Positions 53,338-62,867 of a stretch of 64,000 nucleotides of DNA are shown here, piece after piece. The stretch is taken from positions 124,001-188,000 of the forward strand of contig JAIUML010000006.1 in NCBI GenBank assembly GCA_022565595.1, read 5' to 3'. The first letter of the stretch is position 1. The number at the start of each line of letters is the position of its first letter. The DNA is from Saccharospirillum sp. GTDB lineage: Bacteria > Pseudomonadota > Gammaproteobacteria > Pseudomonadales > Natronospirillaceae. The notes beneath the pieces were generated by a model, which saw only the letters and a list, made by a program, of their open reading frames with translations, was not told the DNA's origin and searched no databases. The translations under genes and the position numbers were made by a program.

Positions 53338-54338
53338 TGGAAATACTTAAGCCCTTGCTCGAAATTAAAAACCTGACCACGGTCTTCCAGACGGACGCGG
53401 GTCAGGTGAAAGCTGTGGATGACCTGAGTCTGGTTGTACCGGAAGGCAAAGCTCTTGGAATCGTGGGGGAATCGGGATCCGGCAAGAGTGTGATGTCCCT
53501 GTCTATATTGCGGTTGGTACAAGAGCCTGGCCAAATAGCGTCAGGTGAGATACTGATGGATGGCGAGAATTTATTGGCCCTGAGCGAAAAAGCCTTCAGA
53601 GAAATCCGTGGCAACAAAATATCGATGATATTTCAAGAGCCCATGACATCTCTCAATCCTGTTTTTACGGTGGGTGATCAGATTTCTGAAGTGTTCCAGG
53701 TGCATCAGAAATTGAGTAAAGCCAAGGCGTTAAAGAAGTCGATTGATATACTCCAACAGGTTGGTATTCCTTCTCCAGAAAAGCGAGCTCATCAATACCC
53801 GTTTGAACTCTCTGGTGGGATGCGCCAACGCGTAATGATTGCCATGGCTCTGGCATGCAATCCTCGCCTTTTGATAGCCGATGAGCCGACTACTGCTCTG
53901 GATGTTACCATTCAGGCTCAGATACTGGACCTGATCAAGAGCCTTCAAACTGAGTTGAACATGTCGGTGATCATGATCACCCACAACCTGGGTGTGGTGG
54001 CTGAAACATGCGACTACGTTGCTGTTATGTACTGCGGCAAAGTGGTTGAGTACACCGATGTTGAATCCCTGTTTAGTACGCCCAGGCATCCTTACACGGT
54101 CGGATTGTTCAATTCCCTGCCCAGACATGATGAAGACAAGGAGGACCTGATTGCGATTCAAGGCTCTGTTCCCAACCCGACAGAACTGCCAAATGGCTGC
54201 GCCTTTGCACCTCGTTGCCCGGATGCCCGGCCATTATGTGTAGAACGCGTACCGCCCTTAGTGGATGAAGCTGACAATACCCAGGTACGTTGCTGGAAAT
54301 TCACCGATCAATGGCAGGCAACTGCGGAGAAGGCTTAA
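53337..54338 (+). CDS. Peptide-type ABC transporter ATPase (DppD-like)
   Basis: 333 residues. Walker [11 protein letters not shown], signature [15 protein letters not shown], Walker [14 protein letters not shown], followed by the OppD/F C-terminal region with Cys residues ([15 protein letters not shown]), which in family members may hold an iron-sulfur cluster. It starts with ATG overlapping the DppB stop (TAATG). Confidence 0.95.
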   Translation: MEILKPLLEIKNLTTVFQTDAGQVKAVDDLSLVVPEGKALGIVGESGSGKSVMSLSILRLVQEPGQIASGEILMDGENLLALSEKAFREIRGNKISMIFQEPMTSLNPVFTVGDQISEVFQVHQKLSKAKALKKSIDILQQVGIPSPEKRAHQYPFELSGGMRQRVMIAMALACNPRLLIADEPTTALDVTIQAQILDLIKSLQTELNMSVIMITHNLGVVAETCDYVAVMYCGKVVEYTDVESLFSTPRHPYTVGLFNSLPRHDEDKEDLIAIQGSVPNPTELPNGCAFAPRCPDARPLCVERVPPLVDEADNTQVRCWKFTDQWQATAEKA

Positions 54339-54339
54339 G

Positions 54340-55341
54340 ATGACAGCGAAACAACCTCTGCTGCAGGTGAAGCAATTAAAACAGTACTTTCCTATTAAAG
54401 GTGGGTTTTTTGGTGCGACTGTTAATCATGTCAAGGCTGTCGATGACATCAGTTTTGATGTCTTTGAAGGGGAAACACTGAGTATCGTTGGCGAGTCCGG
54501 TTGCGGCAAGTCAACTACGGGTCGGTCCATTCTTAGGCTTGAGCAGCCGACCAGTGGTGAGGTTTTATTTGAAAATAGAAACATGACGAGCCTTTCTCGT
54601 TCCGAGCTACGCCGGACCAGAAAAGACCTGCAGGTTATTTTTCAGGACCCTTATGCCTCTATCAACCCACGCCAGACCGTGGCAGATGTGTTAATGGAAG
54701 CGTTGTCGATTCAAAACATAGTGCCAAAAGAGCAACGACGCGAGCGTGCGATATCCTTGCTGGAAACGGTGGGGCTGGCGGCCTATCAGATAGATCGTTA
54801 TCCACATGAGTTCAGTGGTGGTCAACGCCAACGTATCGGCATTGCACGAGCACTGGCGGTTAACCCTAAGCTGATAATTTGTGACGAAGCGGTGTCTGCG
54901 TTGGATGTTTCCATCCAGGCGCAAGTTATCAACCTTCTCAAGCAGTTGCAGCGGGATTTTAAACTCACCTATATTTTTATTTCGCACGATTTAGGCGTGG
55001 TCAGACACATCTCTGATCGTATTATTGTTATGTATTTGGGCAAAATTGTTGAAATTGCCGATAAAAAAACCTTGTTTGAGCAACCCCAGCACCCCTACAC
55101 CCAGGCGTTGTTGTCGTCCATTCCTACCCTGGATCCGAAAGCCAAAACACAGCGGATTCTACTCAAAGGCGAAGTCCCCTCCCCGATTAACCCACCGCAA
55201 GGCTGTCGTTTCCATACGCGTTGCCCCTATGCGCAGGAGCGGTGCCGTCAAGAAGAGCCAAAGCTGGAGCAAATGGAACAGTCCAGGAAGGGGCATGAGG
55301 TAGCTTGCCACTTTGCGGGTAATTTGCCAGTCGGGAGCTAA
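54340..55341 (+). CDS. Peptide-type ABC transporter ATPase (DppF-like)
   Basis: 333 residues from ATG 54340, one base after the DppD stop; the frame open upstream lies inside dppD and is rejected. GGAGAAGG provides the ribosome site. Walker A GESGCGKSTTG, signature FSGGQRQRIGIARAL, and the C-terminal GCRFHTRCPYAQERC motif. With DppD it powers the importer. The 227 bases after it hold no gene that I can support. Confidence 0.95.
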   Translation: MTAKQPLLQVKQLKQYFPIKGGFFGATVNHVKAVDDISFDVFEGETLSIVGESGCGKSTTGRSILRLEQPTSGEVLFENRNMTSLSRSELRRTRKDLQVIFQDPYASINPRQTVADVLMEALSIQNIVPKEQRRERAISLLETVGLAAYQIDRYPHEFSGGQRQRIGIARALAVNPKLIICDEAVSALDVSIQAQVINLLKQLQRDFKLTYIFISHDLGVVRHISDRIIVMYLGKIVEIADKKTLFEQPQHPYTQALLSSIPTLDPKAKTQRILLKGEVPSPINPPQGCRFHTRCPYAQERCRQEEPKLEQMEQSRKGHEVACHFAGNLPVGS

Positions 55342-55568
55342 GAATGACCAAGCGACCTCCTTTGTTAAGTGACTTCTTACAGGGGAGGTGACAGCCGCAA
55401 AAGTATAGGATTGCTGAAAGGCCCGGACGTTGTACACCCGTGAGCTGGCTTGACTTGCGTCAGTATAGCTGGAAAAGCCAGGTTCATAATAGGTGTTACC
55501 GGCCTCAGAGGCAGCGCCCCCCAAGGGGCATTTGCCGAAGCGAACCGTGATAACACAAGGAGCATCCT

Positions 55569-55940
55569 ATGAAAAACGTAGAAGACTTACTCAAAACATC
55601 CATGGGCGAGATCGAACGCCTGCTCAACACCAAGACCGTTGTTGGTGAACCCATCGTCGTCGGGGAAAGTACCATCATACCGCTGATCAGTGTCGGCTTT
55701 GGCTTTGGCGTCGGGGGTGGCTCCGGCACCATGGCCACGGGCGAAGCTGGAGAAGGTTCTGGGCTTGGCACCGGCGGTGGCGGTGGCGTTAAACCCACTG
55801 CTGTAATCATTGTCGACAAGAGTGGCGCACGTCTGGAATCTGTGAAAGGCGGTGCAGCCTCCGTGATGGAGAAAGTGGTCGACGTGGTTGGCAAAGCGGC
55901 GGCAAAGAAAGCCGAGAGCACCAGTAAAGACGCTAACTGA
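55569..55940 (+). CDS. GerW/YtfJ family protein
   Basis: 123 residues, AAGGAG eight bases before the ATG. Family signatures are TSMGEIERLLNTKTVVGEPI, STIIPLISVGFGFGVGGGSG and a Gly-rich stretch (GLGTGGGGGVKPTAVIIVD). Homologues in Bacillus (YtfJ) localise to the forespore and influence germination; the role outside spore formers is unknown. It is the first of a three-gene unit. Confidence 0.9.
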   Translation: MKNVEDLLKTSMGEIERLLNTKTVVGEPIVVGESTIIPLISVGFGFGVGGGSGTMATGEAGEGSGLGTGGGGGVKPTAVIIVDKSGARLESVKGGAASVMEKVVDVVGKAAAKKAESTSKDAN

Positions 55941-55951
55941 GGTGCAGGGCG

Positions 55952-56545
55952 ATGGTCTTTGTCTGGTCACTGCTGGCCCTGGTTGTTCTCCTGGTGGCGT
56001 TGTTGGCCATTCCACTGGAGTGGACCTTCAACGTCCGCCAGGAGCAAGGCCAGCGGGAAGCTAAAAGCCATATTCGCTGGCTGTTTGGGCTGGTGCGGTT
56101 TCCCATAACCGGCTCGCCCGAAGCCGAGGCTAAGGCAAACCCCAAAGAGCCCAGGAAGCCCAAAAAAGATCCAGAGAAAGCTCGTCGAAATTCACCATTG
56201 GCTGCCGCTTCAGTCGAAGGGTTCGTTGGACGCGTACTGACCCTGATCCGGCGGCTGTTATCCTCTATCCACATTCATCACCTGAACCTTCAGGCACGCC
56301 TGGGGTTGGGTGATGCCGCAGACACCGGACGCTTATGGGCATTTATCGGCCCGCTTGGGGTTCTGCTGGCGCAGCCCAAAGCAACCCGAGTAACGATTGA
56401 GCCGGACTTCTATGATGAAGTGCTGGATTTCAAGAGCGACGGCCGCATTCAAGTGATTCCGCTCAAGTTGTTAACTCTGCTGATCGGTTTTCTGTTTTCG
56501 TTTAATACCCTGAAAGCCTGGCGTGCCACGAGAGGAAACAGGTGA
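55952..56545 (+). CDS. DUF2953 membrane-anchored protein (YtfI-like)
   Basis: 197 residues. An N-terminal membrane helix (about 4-24) is followed by a beta-rich region (LEWTFNVRQEQGQREAKSHI, WLFGLVRFPI), a charged linker of lysines and prolines, and the DUF2953 core GLGDAADTGRLWAFIGPLG with TIEPDFYDEVLDFKSDGRI. In Bacillus the ytfI gene of this family is next to ytfJ. It starts eleven bases after the GerW gene. Confidence 0.85.
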   Translation: MVFVWSLLALVVLLVALLAIPLEWTFNVRQEQGQREAKSHIRWLFGLVRFPITGSPEAEAKANPKEPRKPKKDPEKARRNSPLAAASVEGFVGRVLTLIRRLLSSIHIHHLNLQARLGLGDAADTGRLWAFIGPLGVLLAQPKATRVTIEPDFYDEVLDFKSDGRIQVIPLKLLTLLIGFLFSFNTLKAWRATRGNR

Positions 56546-56808
56546 TGGAGAAGCTAAGGGCAGGCAAAGCAGCAAGGGTCGGTGACCTCACCCTGATCCC
56601 CTTGTTTCGAGTTCAGATGGACTGCATTGAGCAACCCGGATTTTTTTGGCTCAATGGTATTGCAGAGCCTTTTGCTGTTGTCATTCTGGAAGCAGAAGGA
56701 ACGAGTGCGGTAGGAATTGATGCAGAAGAACTGGAAATAGAGACATTGTTGAAGCATATACCGGATCTCGATTCCGCTATAGAGTATTGGACGACTACTA
56801 CAGCATGA
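56545..56808 (+). CDS. Small conserved partner of the GerW/DUF2953 unit
   Basis: 87 residues from ATG 56545, overlapping the DUF2953 stop (TGATG), with AGGAAACAGG upstream; a GTG three bases earlier is also possible. Sequence has LTLIPLFRVQMDCIEQPGFF and ends in acidic and aromatic residues. I do not recognise a characterised family. Tight coupling suggests it works with the two preceding proteins. Confidence 0.72.
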   Translation: MEKLRAGKAARVGDLTLIPLFRVQMDCIEQPGFFWLNGIAEPFAVVILEAEGTSAVGIDAEELEIETLLKHIPDLDSAIEYWTTTTA

Positions 56809-56925
56809 AGTGAGGCCAGGCCTTTCATGACCTATTACCAGGTGGCTCTTTGGCCCACCTACCAGTGTATGGGCTTTTCCGGTCGGGCATGATTAAATAG
56901 CCGGAAATCTACCTTGTATTCTGCC

Positions 56926-58467
56926 ATGCATTGGTTTGCAACCATCAATTTTATAGCCACGGTACTTCTGGTGCTGTTGGCTGTCTTTATCGGATTACGT
57001 TCGGATCGACGGAAGAACATCAGCTTCATCCTGCTGCTGTTCGCCATGGCGAACTATAGTTTTGGGTTGGCCTTTGAATCTCTCAGCACCGGCCTCAGCG
57101 AAGCCTGGTTCTGGAGTCGCGTCCAGTACCTCACCATCCCGCTTTTGCCCTCACTATTGCTGCTGGTGGTGTGCCGCTTCACCGATGTGCCGATTCAGCG
57201 CCCGCTGGTAAAGAGCATGTTGATAGGGTGCTTTGCCTTTTCTCTGCTGATCACTCTGTTGCACTGGTCCAGCCCCTGGCACAGTCTGTATTATCTGGAC
57301 ACTCAATTCACTCGTGTCGACCGCATCGCTGCGGTGGTTTTTACCCCGGGCCTGTTCTATCACCTTTTCGATGCCTTCTATTATTTGATTGCAGCGACCG
57401 TTCTGGTGCTGGTTGCCCGCCGTGCGGTATTGCTTCAGGGGCTGTTCAGAGCTCAGGCCGTGGTGATTTTCGTGGGCATTGCACTGCCCTGGGTGGTCGC
57501 ATTGGTCGAAGACTATGTGCTCCTGCCGTCGCGACTGGACCTATTGCCAATGTCCTTTGTACCGAGTGCTCTGATACTGGGGTATGGCCTGCTCAACTGG
57601 GGCTTGCTGGGGCTGGACCCCATCGTGATGCGCACGGTATTTCGGGCGATTCCGTCGGGGTGCATCATCGTCGACCGCCGTCGTCGGCTGTTGGAATTCA
57701 ACGTTGCCGCTGCTCGGATGTTCCCCCGACTTGAGTACCTGAAAACCGGGCAGTCGATTGAGTCGATTTATCAGGATATGCCCGGCTTTGGTACCGTCCT
57801 GGATACACTGGTCGAATCAGACCAGTGGCAGATCTGGACACCCGAAAACCGCACCCACTACCGCGTGCAACTGACCTGGCTGGAGCAGGACCAAATGCAC
57901 CTGGGTTACCTGATTCTGATTCAGGACGTAACCCAACAAATCATCGCGGAAACCCTGTTGCGTGAGCGCGCAGAGCTGGACGGGCTGACCGGCGTGTTGA
58001 ACCGGAGCAGCTTCGATGAGCAGTTGCATCAGTCCGTCGAGGCAAACAACTTGGCTGGTACAAGCCTGGCGCTGATCTTTTTTGACCTCGACCACTTCAA
58101 AGCCCTGAACGATACCCAGGGGCACCAGGCCGGTGATGAGGTACTCAAAGCCGTAGCCAGCAGCGCCTATGAACAGAGCCGGCAGGGGGACCGGGTAGCC
58201 CGCTACGGTGGCGAGGAGTTCGCCATCATCCTGCCAAAAACAGACGAGGCCGGAGCCAGAGTGATCGCCGAGCGGCTGCGTAAAACCATTGCCGAAAACA
58301 CTCCAGTCACCGCCAGCATGGGCGTTGCTGTCAGCGATGGCCACCGCCCGCTAAGCCCACAAGATCTGGTTCACTATGCCGACCAGGCCTTGTATCAGGC
58401 AAAGGGGTCCGGTCGAAACCGAACAGAAGTGGCTAGTCTGACCGCCGACACGGCCCGCCCGAAATGA
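56926..58467 (+). CDS. Diguanylate cyclase with seven-helix membrane sensor
   Basis: 513 residues from ATG 56926 (TTG at 56914 is an alternative). Seven hydrophobic segments over about residues 5-225 resemble the histidine-kinase N-terminal 7TM module. A PAS-like region (about 235-345) and a GGDEF domain (about 355-505) follow. The active motif is GGEEF (ARYGGEEFAIIL) and the metal-site aspartate is in FFDLDHFKALND, so activity is expected. Cyclic-di-GMP synthesis in response to a membrane or hydrophobic signal is inferred. Confidence 0.9.
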   Translation: MHWFATINFIATVLLVLLAVFIGLRSDRRKNISFILLLFAMANYSFGLAFESLSTGLSEAWFWSRVQYLTIPLLPSLLLLVVCRFTDVPIQRPLVKSMLIGCFAFSLLITLLHWSSPWHSLYYLDTQFTRVDRIAAVVFTPGLFYHLFDAFYYLIAATVLVLVARRAVLLQGLFRAQAVVIFVGIALPWVVALVEDYVLLPSRLDLLPMSFVPSALILGYGLLNWGLLGLDPIVMRTVFRAIPSGCIIVDRRRRLLEFNVAAARMFPRLEYLKTGQSIESIYQDMPGFGTVLDTLVESDQWQIWTPENRTHYRVQLTWLEQDQMHLGYLILIQDVTQQIIAETLLRERAELDGLTGVLNRSSFDEQLHQSVEANNLAGTSLALIFFDLDHFKALNDTQGHQAGDEVLKAVASSAYEQSRQGDRVARYGGEEFAIILPKTDEAGARVIAERLRKTIAENTPVTASMGVAVSDGHRPLSPQDLVHYADQALYQAKGSGRNRTEVASLTADTARPK

Positions 58468-58507
58468 GAGGGTAGGTACCATGAAATCCAGGTTTCGGGT
58501 ACTGATG

Positions 58508-58560
58508 TTGTTCAAGCTTATTCAAACTGCTATATTTGCATTGCAATTGCGCTACAGGAG
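58508..58560 (+). repeat. Toxin-antitoxin promoter segment, copy A of a 53-base repeat
   Basis: This segment ends with the AGGAG ribosome site of the antitoxin gene. A copy of the same length lies at 62776-62828, with about 80-85 per cent of bases identical by eye. TTCAAACTGC, TTTGC and TTGCAATTGCGCTACAGGAG are shared blocks. TTGCAATTGC is itself symmetric and may be an antitoxin operator. Confidence 0.75.
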
Positions 58561-58566
58561 TTTCCA

Positions 58567-58845
58567 ATGAAAAGTGCATCTTTCCCTTCCTTGAGGGTCG
58601 ACCCTGCCTTGCGGCGCGCTGCTGAAGGGGTATTGCAAGAAGGTGAGTCACTTTCCAACTTTCTGGAGCAATCGGTAATCGCCGAGATTCACCACCGCCA
58701 GCAGCAACAAGCCTTTCTCAAGCGCGGCCTGGCATCGCGCGAAAAATCTCGCCAAAACGGCGAGTATTACAGCGCTGAAGCAGTTAACGATGAGTTGGAA
58801 GCCCTGTTGGCGGTAGCAGAGAAGGGGAGTGACGACCGTCGGTGA
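58567..58845 (+). CDS. Antitoxin of a ParE-type module (YlcI/YnfO-like)
   Basis: 92 residues, AGGAG upstream. The N-terminus SASFPSLRVDPALRRAAEGV, then LQEGESLSNFLEQSV, is the ribbon-helix-helix-like part found in antitoxins that bind their own promoter; the C-terminal part (about 50-92) should wrap the toxin. Its stop overlaps the toxin GTG start (GTGA), so the two are co-translated. Confidence 0.88.
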   Translation: MKSASFPSLRVDPALRRAAEGVLQEGESLSNFLEQSVIAEIHHRQQQQAFLKRGLASREKSRQNGEYYSAEAVNDELEALLAVAEKGSDDRR

Positions 58846-59141
58846 GTTACCGAGTTCGTTACACCAGGGAGGCACGAGACGACCTGATGCGGTTATACCG
58901 CTTTCTGTTGGATGAAGACATTGACGCGGCTCGGCGCGCTTACGAGGCCATTGTCAAGGCAACCAGGGTGCTACAGGATTTTCCCTTCACCTGCCGGAAG
59001 GCAGACCCAGCCAACCCTTTTTTGCGTGAGCTGCTGATTTCGTTTGGCGCTTCAGGTTATGTCTCACTGTTCGAAATAGAGGAAAACGAGACCGTTACGA
59101 TATTGGCTCTGCGACATCAACGGGAAAAGGATTATCTCTAA
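58842..59141 (+). CDS. ParE/RelE-superfamily toxin
   Basis: 99 residues starting at GTG 58842. YRVRYTREARDDLMRLYRFL and VLQDFPFTCRKADP, then LLISFGASGYVSLFEI, and VTILALRHQREKDYL at the C-terminus match the ParE branch (gyrase-targeting toxins in characterised cases). A complete, apparently functional module. The 265 bases after it show no gene. Confidence 0.92.
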   Translation: MSYRVRYTREARDDLMRLYRFLLDEDIDAARRAYEAIVKATRVLQDFPFTCRKADPANPFLRELLISFGASGYVSLFEIEENETVTILALRHQREKDYL

Positions 59142-59406
59142 TGGTTGATGGTTGGACACCCCAGGTGACGTTCCAGTTCGAAACGCACACGGCGGCTGGA
59201 ACAATCCCATCATAAAGGGCTGAGTCGAAAAGGTTCACCCGAACGCCACCGGTCGGCTCGTTTTCACCAACACCTGGTTAAATGATTTTGCCAGTAACAA
59301 CCTATCTTGCAGTACGCTTTTCTGGAACCGGAGCGACCAACCTGGTATTCTTCTGGCCGCTTATTCTCAATCCATCCATCTCCTTAAGTCCGGGGCCCTC
59401 CACACC

Positions 59407-62400
59407 ATGAAGCATGCTAAAGCGCTCCCACGCGCCGAGCAGACTGCATTGAAACTGGCTTTGAGCAGCGATTTCTCCTCCAAAATCCTTGGGAGGGGAA
59501 AGGACCTATTCGCCGCAGGCAAGGTCAGCCCAGTCCTGCAAAAGCCGGGCAGCGAAGGTTATGGTACCGACTACCGTGCTATCGTGATCGGCAGCAGTGG
59601 CAAAGCCTATGACGTCACCTTGACGGTTGAGGCTGAATACGATCTGGTCGAGGCAGAGTGCACCTGCCCTTATCAGTATAATTGTAAGCACAGCGTAGCA
59701 CTGATCTTCTCTTTATTGGTGAACGGGCTTTCTGTTACTCAAGAGGACAAAGTTGATGCCGGGCAGAACCCGGACGCGTGGTCTGATGCCTTTCGGGCGA
59801 CCCTTACGCCTACCGCCTCGATCGTTCCCCCGAAAAGCTGGCATCTGGTGTATTTACTGAGGGTGACGGAAACGGATGTGGCACTCGGGTTCGCTCAACG
59901 ATATCGCAAGAAAAACGGCGACTGGGGTCGTATGCAGGCTTTGTATCCTTACTCGATTGAGCGTCTTCACGCCATCGGAGCGGCCGACCGGGAAGTGATC
60001 GCAATGGTGGAACACGCGCTGCCGGAAGTTGACTATGTAGCGCGTGGGCAAATGGAGATCTACCAGGCTGAAGGTGTGTTGGGTCGGCAAATCCTGGAAT
60101 GGGCACTGCGCAGTGGGCGTGCATTGGATATGGACAATCTTGAGCCCTGGCAGTGGGGGTCAGCCCGTGACTTGATCTTGACGTGGCAAACCGCAGGTAA
60201 GGGCCACAAACTGTTGGCGCAATTGTCGCCAGCGCCGGATGCCGAATGGCAGCTATACGAAAAGCTGGTACCACCTGTTTACAGAGTGGGGGCAACCTTT
60301 GGTTCGGCTGAAACTGCGCTCAGCGCGGAACAACTGGCCCTGATTCGGCGCATGCCAGCGGTACCTGCTGCACTGAAAGAGGACCTGACTGTTCATCTGA
60401 ACCATGCCATGAGTGACGCCATGGATTCTGATGAAGCCCCTTCTGACATCGAATTGCTCAGCGAGGCCACACCCATCATGAGACTGGTCGGCGTTCCAGC
60501 GGCAGGCTCAGGCTTGTTGCCAGCGCTGCAACTCATGGTGCGTTACGGTGATCTGACTTACCCGCTTGAATACGACGAAGCCCTCTCCAACGCCAACAAC
60601 CCCAGCCAGGAGCAGTTACTCAAAACAGACGACAGCTATGTGAGGCTGGTGCGGGATTGGGCGGCCGAAGGTGCCTGGGTCTCGCAGTTGCGAACGCTCG
60701 GACTGGTGCCTTACACCTATGGCAAGGACATTGGTGAGCGTTGGGTGCCCAGTGAAGTGCTGCCGGCCCAGCATGTGCTGGCCTGGAACAAATTGCTGCC
60801 TGGTCTACAGCAATTGGCCGATGATGAAGGCTGGGAACTGGAACTGGACTCGAGCTACCATCTGGACCAGGGCGTGGTTCACATCAGCGGCGATGCGACC
60901 GATGCCGGCCACGGCTGGTTTGATTTAAAACTGAACCTGCATATCGATGGCACAGAACTGGATACAGAAACCCTGTTGACCCAATGGCTAAAAGCCAATA
61001 CGCCCGATACTATGGCAATACAGGGAACTGACAATCACTGGCGAACACTCGATATGCAGCCGCTCAAGCCCGTGCTTGGCCTGCTGTATGAACTCTATCA
61101 GGGCTCAGGGTTGGACAAACCTGCCCGGTTGCCCGGTTTCAAGGCCATGGAGCTGGATGGGCTGGACGACATCAACGTCAAACAGGCACCAGCACTGAAA
61201 AAACTGCGCAAGGAACTGAAGAACTTTCGGGGGGTGCAAAGGGTTGAGCCCGCCAAATACTTGGCCGCTGAATTAAGAGACTACCAACAACTAGGCCTCA
61301 ATTGGCTGATGTTTCTGCACCGCTACGGCTTTGGTGGCATACTCGCCGATGACATGGGGTTGGGTAAAACACTGCAAACCCTGGCCTTTGTGCAACGGCT
61401 CAAGGCTGGGCGCAAGTTGACCCGAGGTGCGCTAATTGTCGCGCCCACCTCGCTGATCTGGAACTGGCAGAAAGAAGCCGAGCGTTTTACCCCCAACCTG
61501 AGGTGCCTGGTACTGCACGGGCCAGAGCGAAAAGAGCAGTTTGACGCCATTGCCGATCATGATCTGGTGATCACCACCTATGCGTTGATTCATCGCGATT
61601 TTGACGTCTACAAACAGTTCGAGTTCGACCTCTGCGTGCTGGACGAAGCGCAAAATATCAAGAACCGCCAGGCCAAGACCACCCGCCGCGTCAAGCAATT
61701 ATTGGCCGATATGCGTTTATGTTTGACCGGCACGCCCCTGGAAAACCACCTTGGGGAATTGTGGTCGCTGGCGGACTATGTTTTGCCCGGCCTGCTCGGG
61801 GATGACCGCTATTTCAATGCCCATTATCGTCAACCCATTGAACAGCGCGGCGATACCCAAAGAGCCGAAGAGCTCTCGCAACGGGTCGCCCCATTTATGC
61901 TGCGTAGAACCAAAGCCGAGGTGGTCAAGGAGTTGCCGTCCAAGACCAATATTCTACAGACCGTTCATCTGGAAGGTAAACAGCAGGCATTGTATGAGAG
62001 CATTCGCATCAGCATGGAAAAGCGAGTGCGCCAGCTTATCAAGAGCAAAGGCCTGGCTAAAAGCCGCATCGAGTTTTTGGACGCACTGTTAAAGTTACGC
62101 CAGGCTTGCATCGACCCACGCCTGGTCAAGCTCAGCAAGGCGGCGGGTATTGAATACTCCGCCAAAATGGCTTGGCTGACCGACAATCTGCCGGAAATGG
62201 TGGAAGAAGGGCGGAAAATCCTGCTGTTTTCCCAGTTCACCACCATGCTCGACCTGATCGACAGTGAGTTGAATGACCTGGGCATAGAGACCGTGAAACT
62301 GACTGGTCGAACGAAAAAACGCCAGGACGCCATTATGGCATTCCAGGAAGGGCCTGTTCCCGTGTTTCTGATCAGCCTGAAGGCCGGCGGTTCTGGCCTC

Positions 62401-62664
62401 AACCTGACCGCCGCCGACACCGTGATCCACGTCGACCCCTGGTGGAACCCGGCCGTTGAAAACCAGGCGACGGACCGTGCCTACCGCATCGGACAAGACA
62501 AACCCGTCTTCGTATACAAGTTAGTTGCCGCAGGTACGGTGGAAGAAAAAATTCAGGCGATGCAACAGGAAAAGCAGGCCCTGGCCGATGCTCTCTTCGA
62601 GCAAAGTAACAAGGTCGGGCTACCGGGCTCAGGCGATGAACTGTTGGCCTTGTTTGGTGCTTGA
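59407..62664 (+). CDS. SNF2-family helicase with SWIM zinc finger
   Basis: 1085 residues. A SWIM finger CTCPYQYNCKH lies at about residues 85-95. A long middle region leads to the two helicase lobes: motif I DDMGLGKTLQT, motif II LDEAQNIKN, motif III LTGTPLENH, motif V SLKAGGSGLNL and motif VI ENQATDRAYRIGQ. Such proteins translocate on duplex DNA and remodel bound proteins; bacterial SWIM-SNF2 enzymes are little characterised. It is flanked by a toxin-antitoxin module and the scar of another copy. Confidence 0.94.
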   Translation: MKHAKALPRAEQTALKLALSSDFSSKILGRGKDLFAAGKVSPVLQKPGSEGYGTDYRAIVIGSSGKAYDVTLTVEAEYDLVEAECTCPYQYNCKHSVALIFSLLVNGLSVTQEDKVDAGQNPDAWSDAFRATLTPTASIVPPKSWHLVYLLRVTETDVALGFAQRYRKKNGDWGRMQALYPYSIERLHAIGAADREVIAMVEHALPEVDYVARGQMEIYQAEGVLGRQILEWALRSGRALDMDNLEPWQWGSARDLILTWQTAGKGHKLLAQLSPAPDAEWQLYEKLVPPVYRVGATFGSAETALSAEQLALIRRMPAVPAALKEDLTVHLNHAMSDAMDSDEAPSDIELLSEATPIMRLVGVPAAGSGLLPALQLMVRYGDLTYPLEYDEALSNANNPSQEQLLKTDDSYVRLVRDWAAEGAWVSQLRTLGLVPYTYGKDIGERWVPSEVLPAQHVLAWNKLLPGLQQLADDEGWELELDSSYHLDQGVVHISGDATDAGHGWFDLKLNLHIDGTELDTETLLTQWLKANTPDTMAIQGTDNHWRTLDMQPLKPVLGLLYELYQGSGLDKPARLPGFKAMELDGLDDINVKQAPALKKLRKELKNFRGVQRVEPAKYLAAELRDYQQLGLNWLMFLHRYGFGGILADDMGLGKTLQTLAFVQRLKAGRKLTRGALIVAPTSLIWNWQKEAERFTPNLRCLVLHGPERKEQFDAIADHDLVITTYALIHRDFDVYKQFEFDLCVLDEAQNIKNRQAKTTRRVKQLLADMRLCLTGTPLENHLGELWSLADYVLPGLLGDDRYFNAHYRQPIEQRGDTQRAEELSQRVAPFMLRRTKAEVVKELPSKTNILQTVHLEGKQQALYESIRISMEKRVRQLIKSKGLAKSRIEFLDALLKLRQACIDPRLVKLSKAAGIEYSAKMAWLTDNLPEMVEEGRKILLFSQFTTMLDLIDSELNDLGIETVKLTGRTKKRQDAIMAFQEGPVPVFLISLKAGGSGLNLTAADTVIHVDPWWNPAVENQATDRAYRIGQDKPVFVYKLVAAGTVEEKIQAMQQEKQALADALFEQSNKVGLPGSGDELLALFGA

Positions 62665-62775
62665 CCCAATTGGAGCCTGACTTGATCTTCAGTTCAATTT
62701 GAAGGGTCAACTCCGATGGCCAATAACGAAAACTATTCCTGACCAGTAGCGGGAGAGAAGGTGCTTTACATAACT

Positions 62776-62856
62776 TTGTTCAAAGTCATTCAAACTGCTG
62801 TGTTTGCGTTGCAATTGCGCTACAGGAGCCTTCTACGGGAAAAAAATTATCTTTAA
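62776..62856 (+). pseudogene. Scar of a second toxin-antitoxin module (promoter fused to toxin 3' end)
   Basis: 62776-62828 repeats the promoter and AGGAG site of the module at 58508-58560. Only six bases later, 62835-62856 (ACGGGAAAAAAATTATCTTTAA) repeats the last 22 bases of the toxin gene (59120-59141) with three differences, ending at its stop codon. The coding interior is missing. This is what remains after internal deletion of a second copy of the same module. Confidence 0.8.
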
Positions 62857-62867
62857 CAGATCAACCC

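Noticed and set aside
58567-59141. Toxin-antitoxin pair as part of a prophage
   Set aside because: No integrase, structural or lysis genes are nearby; the flanks are ordinary chromosomal genes.
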